From Bacteroidales bacterium UBA1751 (GTDB taxonomy: Bacteria > Bacteroidota > Bacteroidia > Bacteroidales > UBA932), in contig DCHN01000042.1 in NCBI GenBank assembly GCA_002315995.1, positions 182 to 8,471 on the forward strand: 8,290 bases of DNA, written 5' to 3'. The position numbers and the translations under genes are program-made. Numbering within the stretch: position 1 is the first letter of the stretch; each line of letters begins with the position of its first letter. Positions 1-6,934 of this stretch are shown here, one piece after another. Below the pieces are notes generated by a model. That model was not told the origin of the DNA. It worked only from the letters and a program-made list of their open reading frames with translations, and made no database searches.

Positions 1-20
1 GAATCCTGCTTCCCCTGCCA
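1..20 (+). tRNA. tRNA 3' end, probably tRNA-Trp (partial)
   Basis: The first 20 bases read as the end of a tRNA. GAAT fits T-loop positions 57-60, CCTGC the 3' side of the T stem, TTCCCCT the 3' side of the acceptor stem, then discriminator base G and an encoded CCA. The anticodon lies outside the window, so identity is inferred. A G discriminator, an acceptor 5' strand that would read AGGGGAA, and the position just before secE all fit tRNA-Trp, which sits between tuf and secE in Bacteroides. A tRNA is likely; the Trp assignment is less certain. Confidence 0.72.
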
Positions 21-47
21 AACCAAAGTTACGTTCGGTTTATTTTT
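20..47 (+). terminator. Weak hairpin with T-run after the tRNA
   Basis: AAACC (20-24) can pair with GGTTT (37-41). One mismatch and two further A-T pairs extend the stem inward, and TTTTT follows at 43-47. The outermost A is the last base of the tRNA CCA. The stem is short and poor in G/C, so it may be a leaky terminator, a tRNA 3' processing signal or chance. The rest of the spacer up to secE (48-94) shows no promoter I can defend. Confidence 0.3.
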
Positions 48-94
48 AACACGGATTTTCAAAGCTTCCATTGAACATCCATAATTAAAAAGTG

Positions 95-289
95 ATGAGC
101 AAAATTACTTCGTATATCAAAGATTCTTATGTTGAGTTGACACAGAAGGTCTCATGGCCAAACTGGTCTTCTCTTCAGGGTTCTGCCATCCTTGTAATGA
201 TTGCTTCATTGATTCTTGCAGTTGTAATTATGGTCATTGACCTCTGCTTCAAGAATATAATGGAGTTGATTTATAACATTTTGTATTAG
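95..289 (+). CDS. secE: Preprotein translocase subunit SecE
   Basis: This 64-residue protein is the small essential subunit of the SecYEG channel in the inner membrane, where it clamps and stabilises SecY during protein export. It shows the SecE plan: an amphipathic N-terminal helix, the conserved KVSWP motif at residues 18-22 (the hinge before the membrane), and one hydrophobic segment at about 31-51. It matches the short single-helix form found in most bacteria, unlike the three-helix, 127-residue E. coli protein. A GTG at 92 lies directly before the ATG at 95; the ATG is preferred because MSKI is the family-like start. There is no Shine-Dalgarno sequence, and the upstream bases are A-rich (TAATTAAAAAG). 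The stop lies two bases before nusG, so the two genes are almost certainly co-transcribed and probably translationally coupled. Confidence 0.95.
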   Translation: MSKITSYIKDSYVELTQKVSWPNWSSLQGSAILVMIASLILAVVIMVIDLCFKNIMELIYNILY

Positions 290-291
290 AA

Positions 292-852
292 ATGAGCGAG
301 GCAGCAAATTTGAAGTGGTACGTTGTCAGAGTCGTAGGCGGGAAGGAGAAAAAGGCCAAGGAGTACATTGAGAAGGAGATTAAGAACTCTAATCTTCAGG
401 ACAAGGTTACTCAGGTGCTCATTCCAACCGAAAAGGTCTATCAAGTAAAGAACGGAAAAAAAGTTAGCGCGGAGAGAATTTTCTTCCCGGGCTATGTTCT
501 TATTGAGGCTGATTTGACAGGCGAGATTCAGTATAAGATCAGAAACGTCACCCACGTTTCCGGTTTCCTTTCTGACAGGCAGGGAGGTAAAGAGACTGAA
601 CCTACACCTCTGCGCGCTGCTGAGGTCAACCGTCTGCTTGGAAAAGTTGATGAGTTGATTGACAAGGAGGAGGAGAATATTACACCTTTCATTATTGGCG
701 AGGATGTAAAAGTTGTAGATGGTCCTTTCAACGGATTTGACGGTACAGTTGAGGAGATCTTGGAAGACAAGAAGAAACTCAAGGTAATGGTCAAGATTTT
801 CGGTAGAAAGAACATTCTGGAACTTAATTTTGTTCAGGTTGTTAAAAATTAA
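292..852 (+). CDS. nusG: Transcription termination/antitermination factor NusG
   Basis: This 186-residue protein has the two domains of NusG. The N-terminal NGN domain (about 7-120) begins with WYVVRVVGGKE at 9-19 and carries FFPGYVLIE at 64-72; this part binds the beta' clamp helices across the RNA polymerase cleft. After an acidic linker (121-130) comes the KOW domain (about 133-186), with VVDGPFNGFDGTV at 141-153, which in characterised homologues contacts either Rho or ribosomal protein S10. Its length is close to the 181 residues of E. coli NusG, with no large insertion, so it is the housekeeping factor and not a specialised paralogue such as RfaH, LoaP or the Bacteroides UpxY type. The position between secE and rplK is the classic one. 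A 190-codon open frame on the opposite strand is a shadow of this gene. Confidence 0.97.
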   Translation: MSEAANLKWYVVRVVGGKEKKAKEYIEKEIKNSNLQDKVTQVLIPTEKVYQVKNGKKVSAERIFFPGYVLIEADLTGEIQYKIRNVTHVSGFLSDRQGGKETEPTPLRAAEVNRLLGKVDELIDKEEENITPFIIGEDVKVVDGPFNGFDGTVEEILEDKKKLKVMVKIFGRKNILELNFVQVVKN

Positions 853-866
853 TTTCATTTATTGTT

Positions 867-1313
867 ATGGCTAAAGAATTTGCCGCATTCATTAAGTTGC
901 AGATTAAGGGTGGTGCAGCTAATCCGTCACCTCCTGTAGGACCAGCACTTGGTTCTAAGGGTGTAAACATTATGGATTTCTGCAAGCAGTTCAATGCACG
1001 CACCCAGGATAAAGCTGGCAAAGTATTACCGGTTATTATCACCGTTTATACAGACAAGTCTTTCACTTTTGAGGTTAAGCAGCCACCTGTAGCTGTTCAA
1101 CTTAAAGAGATTGCAAAGATTCAGAAAGGTTCAGCCGAGTCAAATCGTAAGAAGGTAGCTACTATCACATGGGATCAGGTTAAGACCATTGCCCAGGATA
1201 AGATGCCTGATATGAATGCATTTACTCTCAAATCAGCAATGTCTATGGTTGCAGGTACTGCACGTAGTATGGGTATTGCCATCTCTGGCGAGTTCCCTGC
1301 TGATGTTAAATAA
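867..1313 (+). CDS. rplK: 50S ribosomal protein L11
   Basis: L11 sits at the base of the L7/L12 stalk on 23S rRNA helices 43-44, where it helps translation GTPases act. In many bacteria it is also needed for RelA activation. This 148-residue copy has the proline-rich NPSPPVGPALG loop at 19-29; P22 and P23 align with the E. coli prolines at which changes give thiostrepton resistance, and both are intact. The C-terminal RNA-binding domain (about 72-148) includes GTARSMGI at 130-137. It is slightly longer than E. coli L11 (142), mainly through a short C-terminal tail. The start at 867 gives the standard MAKEF N-terminus after the A/T-only stretch following nusG. Its TAA stop overlaps an ATG at 1313, discussed under rplA. 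Confidence 0.97.
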   Translation: MAKEFAAFIKLQIKGGAANPSPPVGPALGSKGVNIMDFCKQFNARTQDKAGKVLPVIITVYTDKSFTFEVKQPPVAVQLKEIAKIQKGSAESNRKKVATITWDQVKTIAQDKMPDMNAFTLKSAMSMVAGTARSMGIAISGEFPADVK

Positions 1314-1324
1314 TGACACACGCT

Positions 1325-2026
1325 ATGAGTAAGCTTACTAAAAATCAGAAAGCAGCAGAGGCTAAGGTTGACAGCAAGGTTGAATATGCTTTGGCTGATG
1401 CTTGTGCTTTGGTGAAGGAGACTTCATTCACCAAGTTTGACGCGTCTGTTGAATTGGCTATGCGTCTTGGAGTTGATCCACGTAAGGCCAACCAGATGGT
1501 CCGTGGCGTTGTGACACTTCCTCACGGAACCGGTAAAACCGTAAGGGTTCTGGTTCTCTGTACTCCTGATAAGGAGAACGAGGCAAAAGAGGCTGGTGCA
1601 GACTACGTTGGCCTGGATGAGTACATCGATAAGATCAAAGGTGGTTGGACAGACATTGATGTCATCATTTGTACACCTTCAGTAATGGGTAAGATTGGTC
1701 CTATTGGTAGGATTCTCGGACCTAGAGGTTTGATGCCAAACCCTAAGACCGGAACAGTTACCATGGAGATCGGTAATGCCGTTAAGGAGGTAAAGGCAGG
1801 TAAGATTGACTTCAAGGTTGACAAACAGGGTATTGTTCACGCAGCTATTGGAAAGGTTTCTTTCTCAGCTTCACAGATTGCGGACAATGCTCAGGAGTTC
1901 ATCAATACCGTTGTTAAACTCAAACCTCAGGCTTTGAAAGGTTCCTATGTAAAGAGCATTTATATCTGCTCTACAATGGGCCCTGGTATTTGTATTGACA
2001 GCAAAGGTGTTGGCGCTGCTTTGTAA
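1325..2026 (+). CDS. rplA: 50S ribosomal protein L1
   Basis: L1 forms the mobile stalk at the ribosomal E site and helps release deacylated tRNA. In E. coli and several other bacteria it also represses translation of the rplK-rplA message. The 233-residue product fits the family (E. coli 234). It contains VDPRKANQMVRG at 50-61, the L1 signature IGRILGPRGLMPNPKTGTV at 127-145, and the C-terminal STMGPG at 216-221 that belongs to the rRNA-binding surface. The frame also has an ATG at 1313 overlapping the rplK stop (ATAATG), which would add four residues, MTHA. I chose 1325 because MSKLTKNQK matches the usual Bacteroidales N-terminus. Whether L1 represses this operon is not visible; no L1-site mimic was identified. 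Confidence 0.96.
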   Translation: MSKLTKNQKAAEAKVDSKVEYALADACALVKETSFTKFDASVELAMRLGVDPRKANQMVRGVVTLPHGTGKTVRVLVLCTPDKENEAKEAGADYVGLDEYIDKIKGGWTDIDVIICTPSVMGKIGPIGRILGPRGLMPNPKTGTVTMEIGNAVKEVKAGKIDFKVDKQGIVHAAIGKVSFSASQIADNAQEFINTVVKLKPQALKGSYVKSIYICSTMGPGICIDSKGVGAAL

Positions 2027-2041
2027 TTAAAATAATCTGTT

Positions 2042-2566
2042 ATGAAGAAAGAATTAAAAGCACAAATTATTGAAAATTTAGCAGCACAACTCGAGGAAAC
2101 TCCAGGTTTCTACGTAACTGATATTGAAGGCTTGAACGCCGAGAATACTACAAAGTTGCGTCGTGCTTGCTTTGAGAAGGACATCAAGATGATTCTGGTT
2201 AAGAATACCTTGTTCTTCAAGGTTTTGGAGAAAAAGGCATTTGAAGGCTATGAGCAGTTCAAGGATGTTCTTAAGGGCTCTTCTGCAATTATGTTCACCA
2301 ATGTGGCTAATGCTCCTGCAAAACTCATCAAAGAGTTCAGCGCAGACGGTAACAAACCGGAGTTGAAGGCTGCATACGTTCAGGATTGCATCTTCATAGG
2401 CAAAGAGAATCTCGAGACTCTTGTTAACATCAAGAGCAAGGATGAACTCCTTGGCGAGATTATTGGAATGCTCCAGTCTCCTATGCAGAATGTTATCTCT
2501 GCTCTTAAGTCACAGAGTGGCGACAAGGTTGCAGGTATTGTAAAGACATTATCAGAAAAAGAATAA
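2042..2566 (+). CDS. rplJ: 50S ribosomal protein L10
   Basis: L10 anchors the L7/L12 dimers to the large subunit, forming the stalk complex that recruits EF-Tu, EF-G and other factors. The 174-residue product has an N-terminal rRNA-binding domain with LRRACFEKDIKM at 39-50 and VKNTLFFK at 53-60, typical L10 elements, followed by KGSSAIMF at 78-85. The C-terminal region (about 145-172) is predicted to be the long helix on which L7/L12 dimers dock. It is a little longer than E. coli L10 (165). Only 15 A/T-rich bases separate it from rplA, so the long L10 leader known upstream of rplJ in E. coli cannot fit in this gap. Any autogenous site would have to lie within the end of rplA, or be absent. 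rplL follows immediately, as expected. Confidence 0.95.
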   Translation: MKKELKAQIIENLAAQLEETPGFYVTDIEGLNAENTTKLRRACFEKDIKMILVKNTLFFKVLEKKAFEGYEQFKDVLKGSSAIMFTNVANAPAKLIKEFSADGNKPELKAAYVQDCIFIGKENLETLVNIKSKDELLGEIIGMLQSPMQNVISALKSQSGDKVAGIVKTLSEKE

Positions 2567-2598
2567 AAAATTAAATTAACACATAAAATTATACAATT

Positions 2599-2976
2599 AT
2601 GGCAGATATTAAACAAATTGCTGAGGAACTCGTTAACCTTACAGTAAAAGACGTTCAGGAGTTGGCAAAGGTACTCAAAGAGGAGTATGGTATTGAACCA
2701 GCTGCCGCAGCTGCTGTTGCAGTTGCTGCTCCAGTTGCAGGTGGTGCTGCAGCTGCTGCTGAGCAGACAGAGTTCGATGTAATTCTTAAGAACGCAGGCC
2801 AGGCTAAATTGCAGGTTGTAAAGGTAGTTAAAGAGCTTACAGGTCTTGGACTTAAAGAGGCTAAGGACTTGGTAGACGGTGCTCCTAAGACTGTTAAGGA
2901 GAAGGTTGCTAAGGCTGAGGCTGAGGAACTGAAAGCTAAGCTCGAAGAGGCTGGTGCAGAGGTTGAGGTAAAATAA
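2599..2976 (+). CDS. rplL: 50S ribosomal protein L7/L12
   Basis: L7/L12 is the multi-copy stalk protein that binds translation GTPases and promotes GTP hydrolysis and phosphate release. The 125-residue sequence shows all three parts: an N-terminal dimerisation and L10-binding helical region (1-33), a flexible Ala/Gly/Val/Pro-rich hinge (about 34-55), and the globular C-terminal domain (58-125) with TGLGLKEAKDLVDGAPK at 81-97, the factor-binding face. The hinge is encoded by a repetitive GCT/GCA-rich tract at about 2701-2762. The 32-base upstream leader is almost purely A/T (AAAAAATTAAATTAACAC and onward), with no Shine-Dalgarno sequence. In Bacteroidota, A-rich leaders of this kind accompany strong translation, fitting a protein needed in several copies per ribosome. 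A strong hairpin follows the gene. Confidence 0.97.
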   Translation: MADIKQIAEELVNLTVKDVQELAKVLKEEYGIEPAAAAAVAVAAPVAGGAAAAAEQTEFDVILKNAGQAKLQVVKVVKELTGLGLKEAKDLVDGAPKTVKEKVAKAEAEELKAKLEEAGAEVEVK

Positions 2977-3010
2977 GTATCAACTCCCCGGTTTCTAGCG
3001 GGAAATAATC

Positions 3011-3043
3011 AGGTTTAGGGCATAATGCGCCCTAAACCTTTTT
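3011..3043 (+). terminator. Intrinsic terminator or attenuator between rplL and rpoB
   Basis: AGGTTTAGGGC (3011-3021) pairs perfectly with GCCCTAAACCT (3029-3039) around a seven-base loop ATAATGC. TTTTT follows at 3039-3043, and a second T-run lies at 3048-3053. An 11-bp stem of this kind is the only strong terminator-like structure in the window. Since rpoB and rpoC follow on the same strand without a promoter I can recognise, partial read-through is more likely than full termination. E. coli has an attenuator at the same location, which lowers rpoBC transcription relative to rplJL. The read-through role here is inferred. Confidence 0.82.
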
Positions 3044-3081
3044 GTCGTTTTTTCAGTTTATTTTTTCCAACCCTTACGATA

Positions 3082-6000
3082 ATGGCGCAAAAAACAAATA
3101 ATCAGCGTATTACATTTGCCACATCAAAGACACTTCTGGACTATCCTGATTTTCTTGAGGTGCAGCTTAAATCCTTCAAGGATTTCTTCCAGCTGGAGAC
3201 CACCCCTGAAAACAGGAAAAATGAGGGTTTATACAAAGTTTTTCAGGAAGTTTTTCCAATTACAGACACAAGAAACAATTTTGTGCTGGAGTTCATTGAC
3301 TACTTTGTTGAGCCATCGCGTTACTCAATGGATGAGTGCCTGGACAGAGGTGCTACATATTCAGTTCCGTTAAAGGCAAAATTGAAACTTTATTGCACAG
3401 ATCCTGAACATGAGGATTTTGAAACCGTAATTCAGGATGTGTATTTGGGAAATATCCCATACATGACTCCTAGGGGAACATTCATTATCAATGGTTCTGA
3501 GAGAATCGTAGTTTCTCAGCTCCACCGTTCTCCAGGCGTTTTCTTCGGACAGAGCATGCACGCTAACGGCACAAAACTCTACTCTGCCCGTATTATTCCA
3601 TTCAAGGGTTCCTGGATTGAGTTCGCTACTGACATCAACAATGTCATGTATGCATATATCGACAGGAAGAAGAAATTACCTGTAACCACGCTTCTCAGAG
3701 CCATTGGCTTTGACAATGACAAGAGTATTCTTGATATATTCGGTTTGGCTACAGAGGTTAAAGTAACAAGGGAGAATCTGCAGAAATGCATAGGTCAGAA
3801 GCTCGCTGCAAAGGTCCTCAAGACATGGAACGAGGACTTCGTTGATGAGGATACAGGAGAGGTTCTCTATATTGAGAGAAATGCCATTCTCTTCGAGAGG
3901 GAGACTGTCATTGATGAGAACAATATTGAGGATATCCTCCAGTTCGGTGTAGATACAATTCTCATTAAGAACGAGGATGCATCGGCTGCTGACTTTGCTA
4001 TAATATATAACACACTTCAGAAAGACCAGACAAACTCCGAGAAGGAGGCTATTGTTTATACATACAGGCAGTTGAGAAACTCAGAACCACCTGATGAGGC
4101 AACTGCAAGGGATGTGATTGAAAAGCTATTCTTCTCAGACAAGAGATACGATTTGGGCGAGGTTGGAAGATTCCGTCTAAACAGGAAGTTGAATCTTACA
4201 ACTCCGGCAGATACAAGGGTTCTTACTAAGCAGGATATCATTGAAATCATAAGATATCTGATTCAGCTCATCAACTCAAAGGCTACAGTTGATGATATTG
4301 ACCATTTGAGCAACAGAAGAATCAGAACCGTTGGCGAACAGCTTGCAAACCAGTTCAGCGTTGGTCTCGCACGTATGGCAAGAACAATTCGCGAGAAGAT
4401 GAATGTCAGGGATTCTGACGTTTTCACCCCAATTGAACTTATTAATGCGAAGACACTTTCATCTGTAATCAACGCATTCTTTGCAACCAGCCAGCTTTCA
4501 CAGTTCATGGATCAGACCAACCCTCTTGCAGAGATGACTCACAAGAGAAGGCTTTCGGCTCTGGGTCCAGGCGGTCTTTCACGAGACAGAGCAGGTTTCG
4601 AGGTTCGAGACGTACACTATACACACTATGGTCGTCTTTGTCCTATTGAAACCCCTGAGGGTCCTAACATCGGTCTTATTTCATCACTTTGTGTATATGC
4701 GAGAATCAATGATCTTGGATTCATTGAGACCCCATACAGAAAGGTAAAAGAGGGTGTTGTTGACCTTTCAAACAATGGCACAGTATATCTCAGTGCAGAG
4801 GATGAGGAGAACATGATTGTAGCACAGGCCAATGCCAAGCTCAATGAGGATGGACTTCTTACCGAAAGCAGAATCAAGTGCCGTTATGAGGCCGACTATC
4901 CTGTTGTAGGGCGTGAGGAGGTCAATCTTATGGATGTTGCTCCTAACCAAATTGCATCAATTGCTGCTTCACTCATTCCATTCCTTGAGCACGACGATGC
5001 AAACCGTGCACTCATGGGATCCAACATGATGAGACAGGCGGTTCCTATTATTCATCCTGAGGCTCCTATTGTTGCTACAGGTCTTGAAGGCGCCGTTGCA
5101 AGGGATTCACGTACACAGGTTACAGCAGCTGGAAAGGGAGAGGTAGTTTATGTTGATGCCAATGAGATTCACATAAAGTACGACAGAACAGAGAACGAGA
5201 AGTTTGTAAGCTTTGCTCCTGAGGTAACGGTTTACAAACTGCCTATATACAGAAAGACAAACCAGAGCACATCCATTCTCCTGAAACCTATTGTAAGGAA
5301 GGGTGAGAAGGTTGTAGCAGGTCAGGTGCTTACTGAGGGATATGCCACCCAGAATGGTGAGCTTGCTCTCGGAAGAAACCTCAAGGTTGCTTTCATGCCT
5401 TGGAAGGGATACAACTTTGAGGATGCTATTGTTCTTTCTGAGAGAATTCTCAGGGAGGATCTCTTCACCTCAATTCATGTAGATGAGTATATTGTTGAGG
5501 TCAGGGATACCAAGCGTGGTGCTGAGGAACTTACTTCAGATATTCCAAATGTAAGTGAGGATGCTACAAAGGATCTTGACGACAACGGAATTATAAGAAT
5601 TGGTGCCAGCGTTGAACCTGGGGATATTCTTATTGGTAAGGTTACTCCTAAGGGAGAAAGTGATCCTTCTCCAGAGGAGAAACTTCTCAGGGCTATTTTC
5701 GGTGACAAGGCTGGAGATTGGAAGGATGCTTCACTCAAGGCTTCTCCATCACTTTCAGGTGTCATCATAGGCAAGAGACTTTATCAGAGAGCAGCCAAGG
5801 AGAGCGGAAACAAGAAACTGAAAAACAGCAACAAGGCTCTTATTCAGCAGGCAGAGGATGAGTTCAACAGAAAGGCAAGAGCGCTTCGCGACATCTTCCT
5901 TGACAAACTCATGACACTGCTTTCAAAGAGGGAGTCTTTGGGTATTTCAGATCTCTATGGAGCTGAACTTGTTCCTGCAGGTACACCATTTACAAGGGAG

Positions 6001-6903
6001 ATGCTTGACGGATTCGATTATGAGAGCGTCAATGCAACAAAGTGGACCTCCGACAAGAGTACCAACAACCTCATCAAACAGCTTGTAAACAACTATATGA
6101 TTGTTTATAAGGAGTATGAGGCTGAACTTAAGAAGGAGAAATACAACATTACCATTGGTGATGACCTTCCTAATGGAGTAATGCAGCTTGCAAAGGTTTA
6201 TGTTGCAAAGAAGAGAAAGATCAGAGTCGGTGACAAGATGGCAGGCCGCCACGGTAACAAGGGTATTGTTGCCAAGGTGGTTAGAGATGAAGATATGCCG
6301 TTCCTCGATGATGGCTCAATTGTGGATATAGTTCTTAACCCTCTTGGCGTGCCTTCACGTATGAACCTTGGACAGATTTACGAGTCTGTTCTCGGTTGGG
6401 CAGGCAAGGAGCTTGGACTCAAGTTCGCAACACCTATATTCGATGGTGCTTCACTTGATGATATCTGCAGCTATACCGACAAGGCAGGCCTTCCAAGATA
6501 TGGCAAGACATATCTTAGAGACGGTCACACCGGCGATAAGTTCGACCAGCCTGCAACAGTTGGAGTCATCTATATGATCAAACTCGGTCATATGGTCGAC
6601 GACAAGATGCACGCACGTTCTATAGGACCATACTCACTTATTACACAGCAGCCTCTTGGCGGTAAGGCGCAGTTCGGAGGCCAGAGATTTGGAGAGATGG
6701 AGGTTTGGGCCCTCGAGGCGTTCGGAGCTTCAAACGTTCTTCAGGAGATTCTGACAATAAAGTCAGATGACGTTATAGGACGTTCTAGAGCTTACGAGGC
6801 AATTGTAAAGGGTGACCCTATGCCTACACCTGGTATTCCTGAGTCACTGAATGTGTTGCTGCATGAGCTCAGAGGTTTGGGCTTGAGCGTAAATCTTGAC
6901 TAA
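3082..6903 (+). CDS. rpoB: DNA-directed RNA polymerase subunit beta
   Basis: This is the second-largest catalytic subunit of RNA polymerase, 1273 residues (E. coli 1342). Landmarks in order: VVSQLHRSPGVFF near 143-155 (lobe/protrusion region); the rifampicin-pocket segment SQFMDQTNP at 473-481 with THKRRLSALGPGGLSRDR from 486; CPIETPEGPN at 520-529; GYNFEDAIVLSER from 776, with E780 and D781 near the active site; and K1044 and K1052 in the KRKIRVGDKMAGRHGNKG block, equivalent to E. coli K1065 and K1073. The C-terminus ends with the beta' contact region (GEMEVWALEAFGASN and onward). Residues about 880-1033 are a lineage-variable segment. I chose ATG 3082 (MAQKTNNQ): an in-frame ATG at 3025 lies in the terminator loop and would add 19 non-conserved residues. 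There is no Shine-Dalgarno sequence. No frameshift or inactivating change was seen. Confidence 0.98.
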   Translation: MAQKTNNQRITFATSKTLLDYPDFLEVQLKSFKDFFQLETTPENRKNEGLYKVFQEVFPITDTRNNFVLEFIDYFVEPSRYSMDECLDRGATYSVPLKAKLKLYCTDPEHEDFETVIQDVYLGNIPYMTPRGTFIINGSERIVVSQLHRSPGVFFGQSMHANGTKLYSARIIPFKGSWIEFATDINNVMYAYIDRKKKLPVTTLLRAIGFDNDKSILDIFGLATEVKVTRENLQKCIGQKLAAKVLKTWNEDFVDEDTGEVLYIERNAILFERETVIDENNIEDILQFGVDTILIKNEDASAADFAIIYNTLQKDQTNSEKEAIVYTYRQLRNSEPPDEATARDVIEKLFFSDKRYDLGEVGRFRLNRKLNLTTPADTRVLTKQDIIEIIRYLIQLINSKATVDDIDHLSNRRIRTVGEQLANQFSVGLARMARTIREKMNVRDSDVFTPIELINAKTLSSVINAFFATSQLSQFMDQTNPLAEMTHKRRLSALGPGGLSRDRAGFEVRDVHYTHYGRLCPIETPEGPNIGLISSLCVYARINDLGFIETPYRKVKEGVVDLSNNGTVYLSAEDEENMIVAQANAKLNEDGLLTESRIKCRYEADYPVVGREEVNLMDVAPNQIASIAASLIPFLEHDDANRALMGSNMMRQAVPIIHPEAPIVATGLEGAVARDSRTQVTAAGKGEVVYVDANEIHIKYDRTENEKFVSFAPEVTVYKLPIYRKTNQSTSILLKPIVRKGEKVVAGQVLTEGYATQNGELALGRNLKVAFMPWKGYNFEDAIVLSERILREDLFTSIHVDEYIVEVRDTKRGAEELTSDIPNVSEDATKDLDDNGIIRIGASVEPGDILIGKVTPKGESDPSPEEKLLRAIFGDKAGDWKDASLKASPSLSGVIIGKRLYQRAAKESGNKKLKNSNKALIQQAEDEFNRKARALRDIFLDKLMTLLSKRESLGISDLYGAELVPAGTPFTREMLDGFDYESVNATKWTSDKSTNNLIKQLVNNYMIVYKEYEAELKKEKYNITIGDDLPNGVMQLAKVYVAKKRKIRVGDKMAGRHGNKGIVAKVVRDEDMPFLDDGSIVDIVLNPLGVPSRMNLGQIYESVLGWAGKELGLKFATPIFDGASLDDICSYTDKAGLPRYGKTYLRDGHTGDKFDQPATVGVIYMIKLGHMVDDKMHARSIGPYSLITQQPLGGKAQFGGQRFGEMEVWALEAFGASNVLQEILTIKSDDVIGRSRAYEAIVKGDPMPTPGIPESLNVLLHELRGLGLSVNLD

Positions 6904-6934
6904 TCATTAAACTGAACATTAGAAATTTAACGAT

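Noticed and set aside
41..48. TATTTTTA as a -7 promoter box for secE
   Set aside because: It lacks the terminal G of TAnnTTTG, and the matching upstream TTTG would have to fall in or at the end of the tRNA, where none is seen.
286..858. A 190-codon open frame on the minus strand covering all of nusG
   Set aside because: It mirrors nusG almost end to end, resembles no family I know, and is explained by nusG codon composition. The + strand NusG has clear NGN and KOW motifs.
2701..2762. GCT/GCA-rich repetitive tract
   Set aside because: It encodes the Ala-rich hinge of L7/L12 and needs no explanation as an independent repeat or unstable microsatellite.
3041..3066. Possible Bacteroidota promoter for rpoB (TTTG at 3041-3044, TATTTTTT at 3059-3066)
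   Set aside because: The -7-like element lacks the final G and the spacer is only 14 bases instead of about 19-21. The T-rich composition of the terminator tail makes such matches expected by chance.
5720..6180. Poorly conserved stretch of RpoB that might be an inserted domain
   Set aside because: It falls where bacterial beta subunits vary by lineage (between the FGDKAGD block and the GDKMAGRHGNKG block) and its length is similar to the matching part of E. coli beta. The reading frame and base composition are continuous with the rest of the gene.
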